Numbered from the stretch's first letter, positions 1-13,200 are shown. The stretch is DNA of 64,000 bases from Penicillium oxalicum (GCF_001723175.1 NC_064650.1:4030001-4094000); one strand, 5' to 3'. Translations and numbers: made by a program. Notes: a model not told the origin generated them from the letters alone.

Positions 1-1
1 A

Positions 2-3000
2 ACCGTCCGTTTCATAGGTCTCACTCACTTCGCGAATGGGGAGTGGATTGGAGTTGAATTGACTGAGCCAACGGGCAAAAATGATGGCGAGGTGCAAGGA
101 GAGCGCTATTTTCAATGTGAGCCAGGTTTTGGCATGTTCATTCGTCCAACAGCCATAGCTTCCATCCTTCAGCAACCTTCCCGGCAAAGTAAACAAACCG
201 CAAGACCGGGCTCCAGCGCAAATACAGGGAGACAATCCCAAGCAGGAAACCATGCAGGCGTGCGAAACACAGGGATTCCGCCGCAGGTAGTGGCTAAGAG
301 GCAGAGCACAACGACAGCTGGCAATCCGCCATCCGTTACAAAAGTCAGCTCTCGACCATCTTTACGAGTACGCCATGTCCCTTTTCTGACCCAATCTGAC
401 ATGGGTTCCCCCCTCTCCCCCCCAGCTGCGCAACTAACACAAGTAATGTCCATGATATAGTCACCGACAAAATCCCCGACGAAACAATTGGTCTCTTCAG
501 CTACGTCTTCCAATCGTTCATCCATTGGGGGCGCTCCACGTACCTCGGCGGTTGCACCGAACCGCCCGCGACTAGCTTCAACGACTAGATCCTCTGCGAG
601 TTCGCCCGCATCTCAGCCTGCCGCACAAAAGGCGTCACGGCCGTCCATATCTGGATCGGCCACAAGGCCATCCAGGTCTGGGACATCAAATTCTAGCCTC
701 TCAAAGCGGCTTTCGTTGCGACAGGTGAACCAGACGAAGGCCATGGATGTTAGCGATGCCGCAACGAGTGGGGCCTCAGACGGACCGACCGATGCAGAGT
801 CGCTCGAGAACGATGAAGGAAGTCCGCGACGTGAAGAAGCCACAGCATCGCCAGCACGGGCGGCAGTATCATCACCCCGGCCATCACGGCCGTCACTGTC
901 AACCTCTCGCTCGGCAGGGTCGCGCCCCAGCGTCCCGCCTTCGGGGGCCCGTCAAGTGCAAACTGCTTCGGCAGCCGCCCGAGAATTGGAGGAATTGCAA
1001 ACCCGATTGCGAGTGATGGAAAAAAAGCGAAGCGATGACCGCGAGAAGCTCAAAATGCTCGAGCAGCTGCAGGTTGAGCGTGACAAATTCGAATCAATCA
1101 TCCAGAAGCTCCAAGCAAAGTACCAGCCCCAGCAGATGGAAATAACGGAGCTGCGGAAAACCCTCAAAGACACGCAAGACCGCCTGGAGCAACTGGAGCG
1201 AATGGAGGCCGAGCATGAATCTCTTATGGAGATGGCTACTTTGGATCGGGAAATGGCCGAAGAGACCGCCGAAGCCTATAAACATGAGTGTGAGACACTC
1301 CGGCTCAAGCTGGAGGAGCTTCAGTTGGAGGTTGAAGTGCTTCGGGAAGAGAATGAGGAGTTCGGACAAGTCACAAGCCCCGAGGAGAGATCCAGTCAAG
1401 GCTGGCTGCAGATGGAGAAGACGAACCAACGTCTTCGGGAGGCTCTCCTTCGACTCCGAGACATGACCCAGCAACAAGAATCGGATCTCAAGGCGCAGAT
1501 CAAGGAACTTGAAGAGGACCTGGAAGAATATGCCGCCGTGAAGGCCGATTACGAAGCTACCAAAGAGAAGCTCCTGGTTGCTGAGACGAACGTTCAGGAC
1601 CTGAAGCAGCAGCTGGACACCGCTCTTGGAGCCGAAGAAATGATTGAAGAACTCGCCGACAAGAACCTGCGATATCAGGAGGAGATCAATGAGTTGAAAG
1701 CAGCCATTGAAGACCTAGAAGCTCTACGAGAGATCAGTGATGAGTTGGAGACCACTCATATTGAAACTGAGAAGCAACTTCAAGACGAGATCGATTATCG
1801 TGACACGGTCTTCACCGAGCAACTTCGCAAGATTGCTCAGCAAGATGAGACGATTGAGGACCTCGAGTATACCCTTTCCCGCTTCCGAGAGCTAGTGACC
1901 AATCTCCAAGGCGATTTAGAAGATATGCGGACTTCTCAACAGATCACAGAGGCCGAAGCAACTGATCTCACTCATCGGTCACGAGCGATGATGGATCTGA
2001 ACATGAAGCTCCAAGCCTCGGTGTCCAAGGCGCAAACAAAGTCCATCGACATGGAGTTGGGGCGCATGGATGCTGAGGAAGCTGCGCAACACCTTGCAAT
2101 CGTGAGGCTCTATCTCCCTGAGTATTTTGAGGAAGAGAAGAATTCGGTTCTTGCCCTTCTCCGTTTCAAGCGTGTTAGCTTTAAAGCAAATATGATGAAC
2201 AACACCGTGCGGGAGCGTATCTCAGAGCAATCATCCATCTCTTCGCACGAAGAGATGGTGCACGCACACGAAGTTTCCGAGCAACTTCTGTGGATATGGA
2301 CGGTCTGTGACCGATTCATCAAGTATATCAACTCTTGTTCAACGGAGGAATTTGGGAAGATTCGGGTGGCCCTGTTTGAGATGGAGCCGGTCGAGCGGAC
2401 TTTGAATTTCTGGATCGATAACCTGAAGAAAAACGAAATCAGCTGCAAAAAGTTCTCGGTCGAGCTTCATCGCTCTATTGCACTTCTCTCGCATTTGTCG
2501 GAAACCCTCATTCCTTCTACCCCGGAGATGTTTGTTGAGGAATTGTGCATGCGATCGAGCCTATGCCAGTCATACTTTGAACATATGTCCGCAGTTGCTG
2601 CTTGGTTGAAATCTTTCATGCATTCGAAGCTTTTGGCTTCCGCTTCGACTGAGGAAGCAGAAGGCAATGAAGAGGCAACATTCGCTCTCAAGCAGCTGGA
2701 CTTTTTCATATCTCAGTCGCGTGGATACAAAGTGGCCATGGGCAAAGTTTTCCGATCTTTAGATGATTTACGCTCACGCTCTCTTGCACTGTCAAAAGAC
2801 GCCGACGAGCCATTCCAAAAAATGGAGACATCGACCAAGCAACTTTCTGAACTGACTCGGAAAATTTGCGAGAGCGTTATCGCTCTTACTAGCGATGAGG
2901 GTCGAACTGAAGCGTTTAGCCTGGCTGAAATCATTGAAGCCATGTCATCGGTGACTGCATCATTCTCAGCGCACGAGGCAGCACCCTCCGAGCCTTCTGA

Positions 3001-4165
3001 CCCCCTTACTTTACTCGCTAACAAAGTGCGAGAAATGGCTGGCGCTTTGGAGGAGCTTGACGCCATCGCCGCGGATCTTTCCCAAACAACTGAATTTGAA
3101 AGAAGGCCGTTCCCATGGGTTGCTCGCTCAGAAGAACTCAAGTCCAACAAGACCACCTCTCCGGATGCGGATGAAGAGATACGCCGGCTCAAGAATGAAG
3201 TGCATGAAATTTCCACTGCCCTCGGCGTGAAAGACAATACGCTTGAGGAGCAAAGCATCAAGATTGAACTCCTCGAGTCACGCATGCGCGAGGCGAGCAA
3301 AAAAGCGGCAATGGTCAAAGATCTTGAAGCGAAGATCGAAGAAGTCCAAACCATGAGCGCTGAAATGGAGAGAACTGTAGACTCGCAGAAGAAAGAGCTC
3401 TTGTCGATTGAGGCCGAGCGGAACGATTTCAAAGCTCGACTTGAAAGAATGAAGCGCATGTCAGGAACTGCGGGCGTCGCAGCAGCCAACGGTGGTCTCG
3501 TTATTGACAGCGAAGCTTCGTTGGCCGCAATGCAAGAGAATGAGAGCCTAAGAGCTGAAGTGCAGAGTCTTCAAGCCGCCGTACGCTTTTTGCGTGAGGA
3601 AAATCGCCGCTCAAACCTTATGGACCCTTACTCGATCAAACGGACTACCGACATGCATGCCTGGCTGGACGCACCACTGACTCGGTCCACTCCCACACCC
3701 GAGCAGGAGAAGGTCCAACGCACTGCGTTCGAAAGCAGGGACATTCTTACACACTTGCTCCGACTCACTAGAGACTCCCGCGTGTGTGATCTGAAATCGA
3801 GCATTGCCACCACTGCCGAGAATGAACAGCCTCCCCATCGCGCAACGTGGCGCCCGTCAAAGTCTCGTCTCCGATATCAGACTCTTCAACAGCGTGAACA
3901 GTATGAACACTGGGCAGAGTGGCGTAATGAAATCGTCAACCATGAGCGTGAGCAAGATCGGATTGCCATGACTAAGAAAGACCGCGCTTTACGCGAGAAC
4001 GTCCCCCGACGTGAACACAAGATGTCGGTTGATTTCCCTCACGGTATGACACATGGCGTGAAGGGCCGTACATGGCAAGTTTTAGGAATGCAGAATGGTC
4101 ATCCCAAGGTTCCGGTCGCCAGTGAAGTTGGGTTCGAAGGAGTGAAAATCCATTCTTCGGATTGA
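2..4165 (+). CDS. nudM: Dynactin large subunit p150-Glued, 5' end missing
   Basis: This is the dynactin subunit that links dynein to microtubules; NudM (Aspergillus), Ro-3 (Neurospora) and Nip100 (yeast) are the family names I use. Exons are <2..367 and 461..4165, giving 1356 visible residues. The gene is cut by the window edge inside the CAP-Gly domain, whose GKNDGEVQG microtubule-binding motif lies at 74-100. A 93 nt intron (GTACGC..CTAAC..ATAG) keeps frame and joins a basic Ser/Pro linker containing SPTKSPTKQ. Long heptad coiled coil runs from about 960 to 2090, followed by the dynactin domain (about 2040-2900, beginning near MDAEEAAQHLAIVRLYLPEY) and a second coiled coil from about 3150 to 3620. 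Only about 20 N-terminal residues should be missing. The family assignment is firm; the symbol is by analogy. Confidence 0.95.
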
Positions 4166-4995
4166 GCGCCGGTTTCTCCTGGCTTTGATTTTTTTTCTTT
4201 TGCGCTACGCCACCTGCACCGACCACGCTCCCTGGTGTTTCGACCTCTTGTATTTTTAATTTGTGACATTTCTGCACATCGTCTCCCTTGACAAGATACC
4301 CTCACTGCACGTCTTCTTTTCCAACTTACAATGGAATAATTGTGATACTTGCTTGTAAGAGGAACGACACCTGCACCTAGTCGATATTCGGAGTTGAACA
4401 GAGCTCGTGCCAAATGCTGTGCGAGTCTTGGAGAAAAGTGTAAATCCGCAGAAATTAAGAATGTGGTCCATGCATATCGACGTAGATTTTGGATTGAATA
4501 GGTTTGAGATGCCCAATGGACTATGGGAACGATCGAGAAAGTCAACGCATATGGACTAAACATTGACACAAAGTACCTTTACATAATTGTGGTGAGACTA
4601 CAAGATTACCACACTGCTGGACAAGCCATGAATTCATCTGACATTTATCATCTCAGACTGCAAGCACTGTGGACCTGGTAGTGAATCACTCCATGATTAA
4701 ACGATTACCTGATGATCTAATTAACATCCAATCTCTGTTTGAAGACACCGGTCTACGGCCAGTTTCACAGGTAAACAAAATGTAGCTGAGGATCAAATCA
4801 CGAATTGAGATGGCACCATGATATCAGGAATCAGGGGAAAGAAAAGAAAAGGCCTCACTCGGAGGGAAGAAAAATCAGAAATGAATCCAGTGGAGGGGTA
4901 TTTCCAAAATAAAAATCAGGAGACCGAACGAATGATTAACCTCCTTGAAGAACACCGCCGCAGCACAAGCACAAGAAAGGACGAACGAGTCCCAG
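4166..4995. other. Convergent 3' intergenic region
   Basis: The region lies between the stop of the p150 gene and the stop of the Ser-rich gene on the other strand, so it should hold both 3' UTRs. It is AT-rich with a T-run just after the p150 stop. I see no convincing gene; the ORFs here are short and lack domain-like composition. Confidence 0.6.
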
Positions 4996-6459
4996 CTAGA
5001 AAGCTATTCCAATCGCAGAGCTTCGATAGTGGGATGCTTCTTCGGCATAGTAGGGGGATGGAGGACACTGCTGGGGTTGAGGCTCAACAAAACCCCTATC
5101 AGAGAAACCCGCCTCAATAAATTTTTCTGACGTGAGGGAAAGATTGTGAGAAGAGCACTGAGGAGTTATACCGCCCATCGAGGTGCTTGAGATTGAATCT
5201 TTCGCTCTGTGCTCGAAGAATTTTGCAGTCGGAGTGGCGAGTGGTGAGCCAAACGTGGTTCCGCTCAGACTGCGAAATCTGTCGAATTTGGCATTGTCTC
5301 CGTCTAAGCATGAGATGGATTCGGCTCCAGCTGGAATGGACTGTTCGTGGTAGTTCCACTGATGCTTTTTGCTGGGAAGTGGCTCTGATGCGATGTCGAT
5401 CTGATTGTCACCCGTTGAAGGGCGACGTAAAGAGGACAGGCGGGATGGGAAAGTGCGTGTGCTGCTAGAAGAGAAAGATCCTTGAGAACCCGGTTGGTCG
5501 TTCATGGTGGATTTTTCAGTCATTTGGTTCGCCACGTGCTGGGCTCTTCTGGTGCTCTCGCGAATTGAACCCATTCCTTCTATCACCATGGCATGATTTT
5601 GCGTTACAGAGGTACCATAAGACCCGGTGATACAAGAGTCACGACTGCCGGGACTCGGGAAGTAATGACCAGTCTCTGGAAGCGAAAGCGCACGCGCAGA
5701 TAGCCCAGGTGAACCAAGTGTGGAAAAGTGCGGAACCAGAGTGTCGTTCAAGTGAGCAGGGGGCAGCATACTGATTGGCGTTCCTGACGTTGTCGATGTT
5801 CGGCGAGCTATTGAACCAAGGGGTTTCCGGGAAATGGAGAAGCGTACATCGCCTGATGCGCGTCTAGAATGGGGATTCACGGTAGAAAGTGCAGGCGTCT
5901 CATCTTGAGAGTCGGCCCCCAGACAGAAAGATTCAAACGATGGGAGAGCAGACAGACGATTACTGATTCGATGTATGCTGAGCTGAAGGGGCTGAAAGAG
6001 AGAGGATTCCGTTGGTGTTGGTTCCAATTGAAATGATTGCACTCGGCGAAAGTCTGACGGATTGCCGATCTTCAAAGGTGTCGGTGGCGGCTTTTTCCAG
6101 GACATGCTTGCGCGTTTAGATGTGCGAGAGGCATTCTGGCGCCTGTCTTCAATCCATAATGACAAGGAGCTGCGAGACTGAGGCGGGAACCCGGGCTGGA
6201 GAGGTCATCATACACGACCAACTTCATCGGAGGAACCAGATGAGGCTGACTGTGGCAAACCTGCATCTCTCGCTCGAAACCTGTATAGCGAACGGCAGAG
6301 GGATTAGAGCACGTTCTTGGGATCTCCACAAGGAGACTCACCTCTTGAATGTGTTTGCTCGTTCTGTTGATCTCGAGGCTCCAGGCCCGAGAGACATCCC
6401 CAGCATGACCGGAACCAGCCGGCGATGGGGGAGCTTGCTCGTTCGGAAGAAAGAGTCAT
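4996..6459 (-). CDS. Ser-rich protein of unknown function, with a probable 1-nt frameshift
   Basis: I do not recognise a named function. The proposed model is complement(4996..6280, 6342..6459), with ATG at 6459 and a 61 nt intron (GTGAGT..ACAG). Exon 1 encodes a Trp/Cys-containing start (GWFRSCWGC), and exon 2 opens with VPPMKLVVYDDLS. The rest of exon 2 is open in another frame (PPQSRSSLSLWIEDRRQ onward, 389 codons to TAG at 4996), so one base appears lost near 6198 (CTCTCC where CTCTCCC would keep frame). The summed exon length is one short of a multiple of three. The product would be about 467 residues, rich in Ser/Thr/Pro and basic residues, with motifs such as RRPSTG and RRTSTTSGTP that resemble kinase sites. 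From memory, the VVYDD and PSDFRRVQ blocks resemble a fungal-only family of unknown role. A 36-41 nt intron at the frameshift is the alternative. Confidence 0.6.
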
Positions 6460-7633
6460 TGCGACCAGCGCTTCACACCACTAATCCATGGTCCTGATGA
6501 GATGGACCAGCGGAGGTGTAGAAGACAAGAGTCAGGAGCACTGCAACTCAGTGAAAGCAGCCCCGTGAAAGCAAACAAGATGCCAAAAAAACAGAGCAGA
6601 CAAGTGCCGTGGGACTGGGGGCTGGGGACTGGTGCCTGACGCAAAGCTGACTTGCTGCGGACGCAGGAGTCAGGACTGGATGGAATCAAGGCCATTTCGC
6701 CTCAGGTGTGCCAAAGCGACTTCCTTCTTGGTTCAGGAACCAGTCATACAGTCCTGTAGGAAGGGCCAACCACTCATGGGTGCGGAGCTATACCCAGACG
6801 AAGCCATCCATGCTGGTGACAAACAGCCACCATGCGCGATCGCCGAGTCGTGACGGCCCCAACATGATCAACTGACAGATTCTATTCGTCAGCTGTTGAT
6901 CGGATCATCACACCTTCTCGTCCATCACATACCTCGACCGTCTACATGAAGCACAGTCACAACTAAGCCTTCGATTGGCAAGGAGCGGGGTAGAGTGGGG
7001 GCCAGCTCAGCGCTTAGAGAAACTTTGAAGTTATTCGGCGGCTCCCGGTCCTCGTCTGTCTTAAATTAGCGGGAGATGGAAAAGCGTACTCAGGGGTAGG
7101 TTAGGCTTCATATTCGCTGGACTCAGGAAGTTATACCAAAGTGGCCATGATCATGCTGTAGTCGACCCGTGCTGTTGCCGCACAAAAAAAAGGTATCGAA
7201 GACACTTGGACAGCAAGGTTGAGACTGAAACAGCGAGATGACCAAGTCAGCCAAGAACAGACTTGGGGGGCGGATGCATAGAGAGTCGGATTTGAACTTG
7301 ACTGAGATAAGGGGAGAGATGCGAGATTAGGGGGAAAGCCACCTCGAGAATAGTCTCGTCGCCATGCACACCTTGGAATAGCTCGTGGAGGAATCGACGG
7401 GGCTGAAGCCATGAGAGTTTCAAGAAATTGCGGGTGTCTGCTTCATCAATCGAGTCTGGGGGAATAAGCGGTCGATGAGGTGTAATAGTTGACTGCACTA
7501 CTGTGCTCCGTGTTTTCTTCGGTCATAAAGCCAAAAACCACTGTGGCTCCGGTTGCATTCGTTGCTTGAAACTACGGTGCTTCTAGATATGAACGCTAAG
7601 TGCGCGGGACAAAAAAAAGAGGCCATGCATATC
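6460..7633. other. Gene-free region upstream of the Ser-rich gene
   Basis: Both flanking genes are on the minus strand, so this should hold the 3' UTR of the DUF300 gene and the promoter of the Ser-rich gene. Six-frame ORFs are under 95 codons and have no recognisable domain or good splice partners. I see no gene here. Confidence 0.5.
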
Positions 7634-9958
7634 CTATCTGCCCCAGACATTTTCCTCTTCCAAGGCACCGCTACCCCATGGTGAAGGAGACTGGTCTTCA
7701 TGGTCTTCATGGTCATCATCCATCGGATCACCGCCAAGCTCGGCGCTGTCGTTCCTGATGAAGACATTCTGTTCCATGTCCTCCTCTACCGGACGCCCCG
7801 AGGGTCTCCTAAAAGAAGCAATGATGTTAAAGGGAAACTCCCTCGGCTCAGAGCATTCGAACTTACTGAAAATGCTTGGGCTCTTCTACCGTCCAAGCGG
7901 AGCCGCGCTCCCGCTGTGTCTGCTCGCGGTCTTCCTCTTCAGCCTCGTGGTCTTCCACAACGAGATCCACTAATTGGCTCCGATGGGAGTGATGGGAGTG
8001 ATGAGAGTGACGCGAGTGTTGCGAGCTTGTGGAACTGGTGTTGCGCTGTAAAGAAGGAGGTCCTTGAGTGGCCTTCTTCGAATTCCCAGGCCTGGGCTTC
8101 TGGCTTCGTCTGGGTTGACTGCCAGAAGATCGATGTCGGCTTTGCGATAAGCCTGTATTCGCCTCATATGGAGAGCCGGAACCCTGGTAACTTGAATAGG
8201 TAGCAAGTCGTTGGTCCCGCGGGACTTCATTCGCAGTGATGACCGGATACTGGCCGTCGTCAGTAGATGCCTGCGAAGAATTGAAGAAAGGAAGGGGGGG
8301 GGGCTTCCGGAAAGACGATCGTTTCACACATACATTCCAATCCCCAAATTCCAGAGCCCGAGCTTGGTTGAATATCTGCTCGTCCTCATCGTCAAGAGTA
8401 ACTTCGATCTCACTATAAGTCCTGAATCGTTCGATGGAGGGACGGCTTTCTCGGTCACTTCGGCTGCGAGAATCATTGCCCCCGCCAGCGAGAAGTGGCG
8501 TGCGCATGTTGGCCTCGACAGCCTTGCTGGCCTCACCGGGTCTCGGAATCCAATACTTGGCTTTACCACCTCGTTCATATCTCATGCCATCCATGACCCG
8601 TTTGACCCGCGAGTCAGACTCCACATGCGCGATGATATTGTCACCCGAGTCGAAGATGCGGTACTCGTAATTCTCGCCGCGTAAGGTCATCTTGGTGTCC
8701 TCGATCAGATCCAGAGGCCCAAAAGCGTCCCGGGCGGCAAACTTGACCGGTAGTCGGGCCGATGAGATGGTAGGATCGGCGTAATCATGCCACGAGAAGG
8801 CATACCAATGAGCCACAGCAAAGATCGGCATCTCGTAACAGAGCAAAGCGTCCTGAAATGCCGCGGCAAGGTTGTCAGGCGAATATCCTCCAATATTTCC
8901 AAGCGCCCCCAGCCATTGTAAAATGGACAATAAAAATCCTTGCCAATATGAAGCAAAGATGATGAGTTTGACACAGAGAAATTTGGGAACTGGCCGAAAC
9001 GGTACGAGGTCGTCATGGAGACAGACCCAGAACATTGCTAATGAATACAAGCTGACCGTCACGCTCACGTTATACACGATGCCTGTCCAAAGGTACCCTG
9101 ACGTGACACTGAGGTAGCCTTCCTCGTACGTATCGGTGGCTTTCATGACAATGGAGGCGAGAGCCAAGATGGGCTTAAGCCACGCATACTGAAGGATCCC
9201 ACGCTTGAGAGCAAGAAAAGAATGTGGGTCCGAGATATCAAGCTTGGGAAGAACGTGGTTCAAAGGCCAGGCATGCGAGACTGGAGGACGGCCATGGGTC
9301 ATAATAATCAAAGATCGCTCGCCTCCGAGAAAGTTGATTAAGAGCTGGAAAAAGGTATAGATCGTGAATGCCTAGCCAGTGTCAATTAAGATGTTGCCAC
9401 AAGTCCAAGACCCTTTGTTCACTCGTCTGGAATATCGCGTACCTCATAAATGTCACGAATGGGATCCAAGAATTGGGCGGCCTTCAGCGACACGATACTT
9501 GTCCACGAAGATGCTGCGTAAATCGGCACCCTGGGCTTGATCAGCGTCCAGATTCCCATCGACAACCCCAGGCTTCCCAAGACCATCAAGTATTACTCAC
9601 ATGAGCAGAATTCGTACGACATATCGTTGCAGAAGCGGTTTCCGATAGTTTTTGCTACACGAACTCAAATCAGTCAATGAGTATCTTTCATTCAAGAGCT
9701 GAATGGGGCTCGTACAGCTGAAACCAAATAGATCTATGCAGCGAATGGATTGTGTTAGTAAAAAGTCTATGAGCTTTCTCGTCTTATGAAACAAAGATTG
9801 AAGAGCTAAATATCTAGCTTGGAAGAAGGAGGCATTGCTTACACAAAAGAAAGCAACGATGAGACGAGAGCCGAGACACCAGACGTGATGATGATTGCTC
9901 GTGCCAGGCTCGACCCTGTACCACCGCCGGCAGGAGATGCCGTAGCTGCCGTGAACAT
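7634..9958 (-). CDS. DUF300 / Ost-alpha (TMEM184, LAZ1-like) membrane protein
   Basis: This is a multi-pass protein of the Solute_trans_a (Ost-alpha/TMEM184/LAZ1) family; its fungal function is not settled. The model is complement(7634..7808, 7867..9371, 9443..9530, 9601..9654, 9716..9733, 9843..9958), 651 residues, with all six exons in frame. Exon 2 is only 18 nt. Joining it with exon 3 gives the family block SIWFQLKNYRKPLLQR, and exons 4-5 give VPIYAASSWTS, LDPIRDIYEAFTIYTF and LLINFLGGERSL. Further family signs are FASYWQGF and the PIFAVAHWYAFSWHDY block. The C-terminal half is cytosolic in character: Ser-rich, with a His/Ser run (SRHSHHSHHSHRSQ). A final 58 nt intron with a perfect GTAAGT site adds an acidic tail ending GALEEENVWGR; reading through it would stop at 7863 instead. 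The start is 323 bp from Csf1, divergently transcribed. Confidence 0.9.
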
Positions 9959-10281
9959 CTCGAGCAAAAGAGGGAGCTTGATGACCCTGTATGGAAAATC
10001 ACAGGTCTTCAGGTCATTTCGAAAAGCATCTGGGAAAGCAAAATATCGCCAAACTGTGAAGAGGAGCTTGTTGATAAGCTTCGAAACATTGCGGAGAGGT
10101 GTGGTCCCCATGACGATCTTCGCGTGACACCGCCCGCTAATCTCCACCCGCAGCTTGTCGCGACTGCCCGCGCGGACATGCATCTTTGTTGAACGAGTGC
10201 AAGTCGCTGCAGACTCGTTGACCACGAGTCGCGTTCATATATTGAGACAATGCTGGCGCCACCTGGCGAAGTGTTGAGGAA
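9959..10281. promoter_or_regulatory. Shared divergent promoter, DUF300 gene / CSF1
   Basis: Only 323 bp separate the two start codons, so both promoters and 5' UTRs must fit here. The minus-strand frame is open upstream of the chosen DUF300 ATG (to about 10225). A longer N-terminus is therefore possible, but its composition is not like the family. No clear TATA or CCAAT element stood out. Confidence 0.6.
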
Positions 10282-13200
10282 ATGGCCAGTACCAGTTTGA
10301 CGGCTTCCTATTTGACGCCTGACCCAAGCTTCAACTGGTTTGTCAACCCCCCCTCGAACACGACGTTGGAATGATCAGCTCTACTCACGCATTTTCAGGT
10401 TTTTTTTGCTCGAGCTCATTGTCTCACTAATATTGTAGGTATTTTTGCGTGGTCAGAGCCCAGAAAAAAAAAACTGACATGTGTCTAGAGCCCTATTCTT
10501 TCTTCTTTATTTCAACCGCCTCTTTGCGACCCTCCTATCATATGCTCTACGAGCCTACACCTGGCATTACTATCGCATCGACCTTGACATAAAGGCACTG
10601 CAGTTGTCACTTCTCGGAGGGCGAGTCTTTTTCAAAGGCATCCGATATCACGGGGTGAACGAAACAATCTTTGTCAATGGAGGCTTTATCACTTGGAGAT
10701 ATTGGAAGCGCACAGTCGAACGAACAGATCTGACGGGCCACCCAAACACAAGCGACACAAGAAAGGGTTCGTTCAACTCTGATCGCGCGAGCTCTGAAAA
10801 TTGTCAGAATGACGGCTATGGGGAACAAGGGGGTGTTCGGAAAACGGTCGAGCTACCATGTCGAGTCTCCCTCACAATTTACGGGCTAGAATGGTTCGTT
10901 TACAACCGGACTCCGGCGTACGATAACATACTTGCCGGATTTGGCTATGAAGAAGAAGGCTCGCGCAATGAAGATGAAATCAACCTTGGTCCAACACAGA
11001 CTCGGTCGGAGGCCCGACGCTCAAAAGATTCCTTCAATCTCAGGTCAAGGCATCACATACAATCTACAAGTCGGGAAAGATCTCAGCCCAAGCCAGATAA
11101 AGAGGGCTCTTCAGGAGCACGTGAGCATGCAGTTGGTGATTCCGAAATCTCAACGCCAGCCTCCCGCTTGCTCCAATTGCTTCCAGTCAAGGTAGACTGC
11201 AAGAAAGGGGCCATTGTTATGGGGAATGAAAATACTCGATCTGTCTTGACCGTCACGTGGAATAGTGCCGAGGGTACAGTCGCTGCCTGCAAGGCAGGCC
11301 CACTGGATCTATACCGGCAGTTAATCTCCTTCAAATTTGACCATCCAGTAATGCAGCTTCGCCCGAATCCAGATTTCGATCGGAATCAATTTGCAACTGC
11401 AAAGTTCTTGAGTACCGTCCAAGTGTCCGACATCGGCGCGAAGCGCGGAGGCAGAAAATCTTCGAGTTACGGCCTTCGCAAACGCAAATTCTGGCACAGC
11501 ATTCGCGACCTAGTGCCATACTTCCAAAGCTCGGTCGAGTCCTTTGCTTCCAGTGCCCGGCAAGCTGAGAATTTACCTCGCAGAAAAGCGCAGAATTTGG
11601 ACACTGAATGGACAGGTCTGTCCCGGTATCTGGATGAGACAAACGGCGACGACCACGAAAAATGGAACTCAGTAGAGTACGGCCGGTATTCTACGATTTT
11701 AGAAAGCCCGGGCTTGCATCTGACCTACTTTTGGGACATTCCGGGGCGCGTTAGCTCCAAGCCCACCGACCAAGGGCCCACCAGCAACATCAACAATGCA
11801 CTTCCTCCTGAATGGGGGATCGACCTCAAAATTGATGGGGGAACAATTAATTACGGACCATGGGCTGACAGAGAGCGCGTTGGACTACAAACTGTCTTCT
11901 TTCCAAACTTTTTCCGTGACTCTCAGCCTGCGGAGCAGTTGGCGCTTGGAGTCCTCCGCCAAAGCACGGTTTTCAGATTCCGTCTCGAAATTGAGGATAA
12001 TTTGACCATTCGTATTCCGTCAAGAGAGCCGTCCAAAGATTGGCTATGGAAGGGTCGTGCGGACGCTGTCCGAGGCGCGTCAAGGTCCAAGTCAAAGGGC
12101 GACAAAAAAAAGTCTCGTCCAAGGGAAGGAGAGAAGGGACATGTGGGGGCTGATATCCGCCCTTTCGGGTGGTTGTCTCTTCGCCTTGGTCCGAACTCCA
12201 CGCTGAACTATGCAATGGACATGGTGGCCTCGAAAAATGGGTTTCGCAACGAGCTTACTCTGGATCTTCGAGACTCACGAATGTCGTCTAGTGTCAACCA
12301 CGGACTGTTGTGGCAATGTCCCCGTCAATTGATTCGGTGCGACCTATCGAATCCCTTGGCATGGAACGGTCTGCGGACGTGGAATTTCGTTGTCGAGAGC
12401 CAAGAGATGGAGCTTTTCCTTCTTCGAGACCATCTTTTTCTTCTGACAGACCTTGTCAGTGATTGGGCATCGGGCCCGGCCCCCCGTTACCACACATTTG
12501 TTCCCTTCCTTTACAAGATTGATCTTGTCTTCTCCAATATCCAGCTTTTTGTCAATGTCAATGACCGTAACATTATCAGCAACCCTTCCGACTTAGGGGA
12601 CAATCGGTTTATTGTCATCAAGAGCCAGGAATTGACGTCGAATGTGCTGATTCCCCTCGACAAATACCAACCCGAACAAAGCGCAGTCAACTTCAAAGTA
12701 AATCTTCAGGACGGGAGAGTTGAATACCTGGTTCCTCCTTGGGACACTCTCCACACATTTTTGCAGGAAAATCGCTTCGCAACGCTTGACGGTCTCGTCA
12801 TCGAGGGCTCTTATGCCTACTTTTCATCACCATCGCCGGAGCTAATAGATACTCTGACACTCAACATAGAGGGATATGTCCCGCGGCTTTATCTCTTTGG
12901 ATTTTTGATCAAAAGTTTTATGGCGGTGAAGGATAACTATTTCGGCGACGAAATGCATTTCAAGACCCTGGAAGAGTATCAGGAGCTGGCTTATGCCAAT
13001 GCGCGACCTTCTAACTTCACGGGGATCAATCCTCACAAGAAATCGAACGACATGGATGTAATAGTCCACGTGACTGTCGAAGAGCCATGCGCTCTGCTAC
13101 CGGAAGGCATATATGACCTATCAAATTGCTCTCGTCTGCAAGCTGCATCTTTGGAGGTTGATCTCAGATTCACCAATTATTACATGGACATGCAATTTTC

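Noticed and set aside
2713..3489. 258-codon frame antisense to the p150 gene
   Set aside because: It is a Ser/Arg-rich shadow of coiled-coil coding sequence, with no independent start or splice support.
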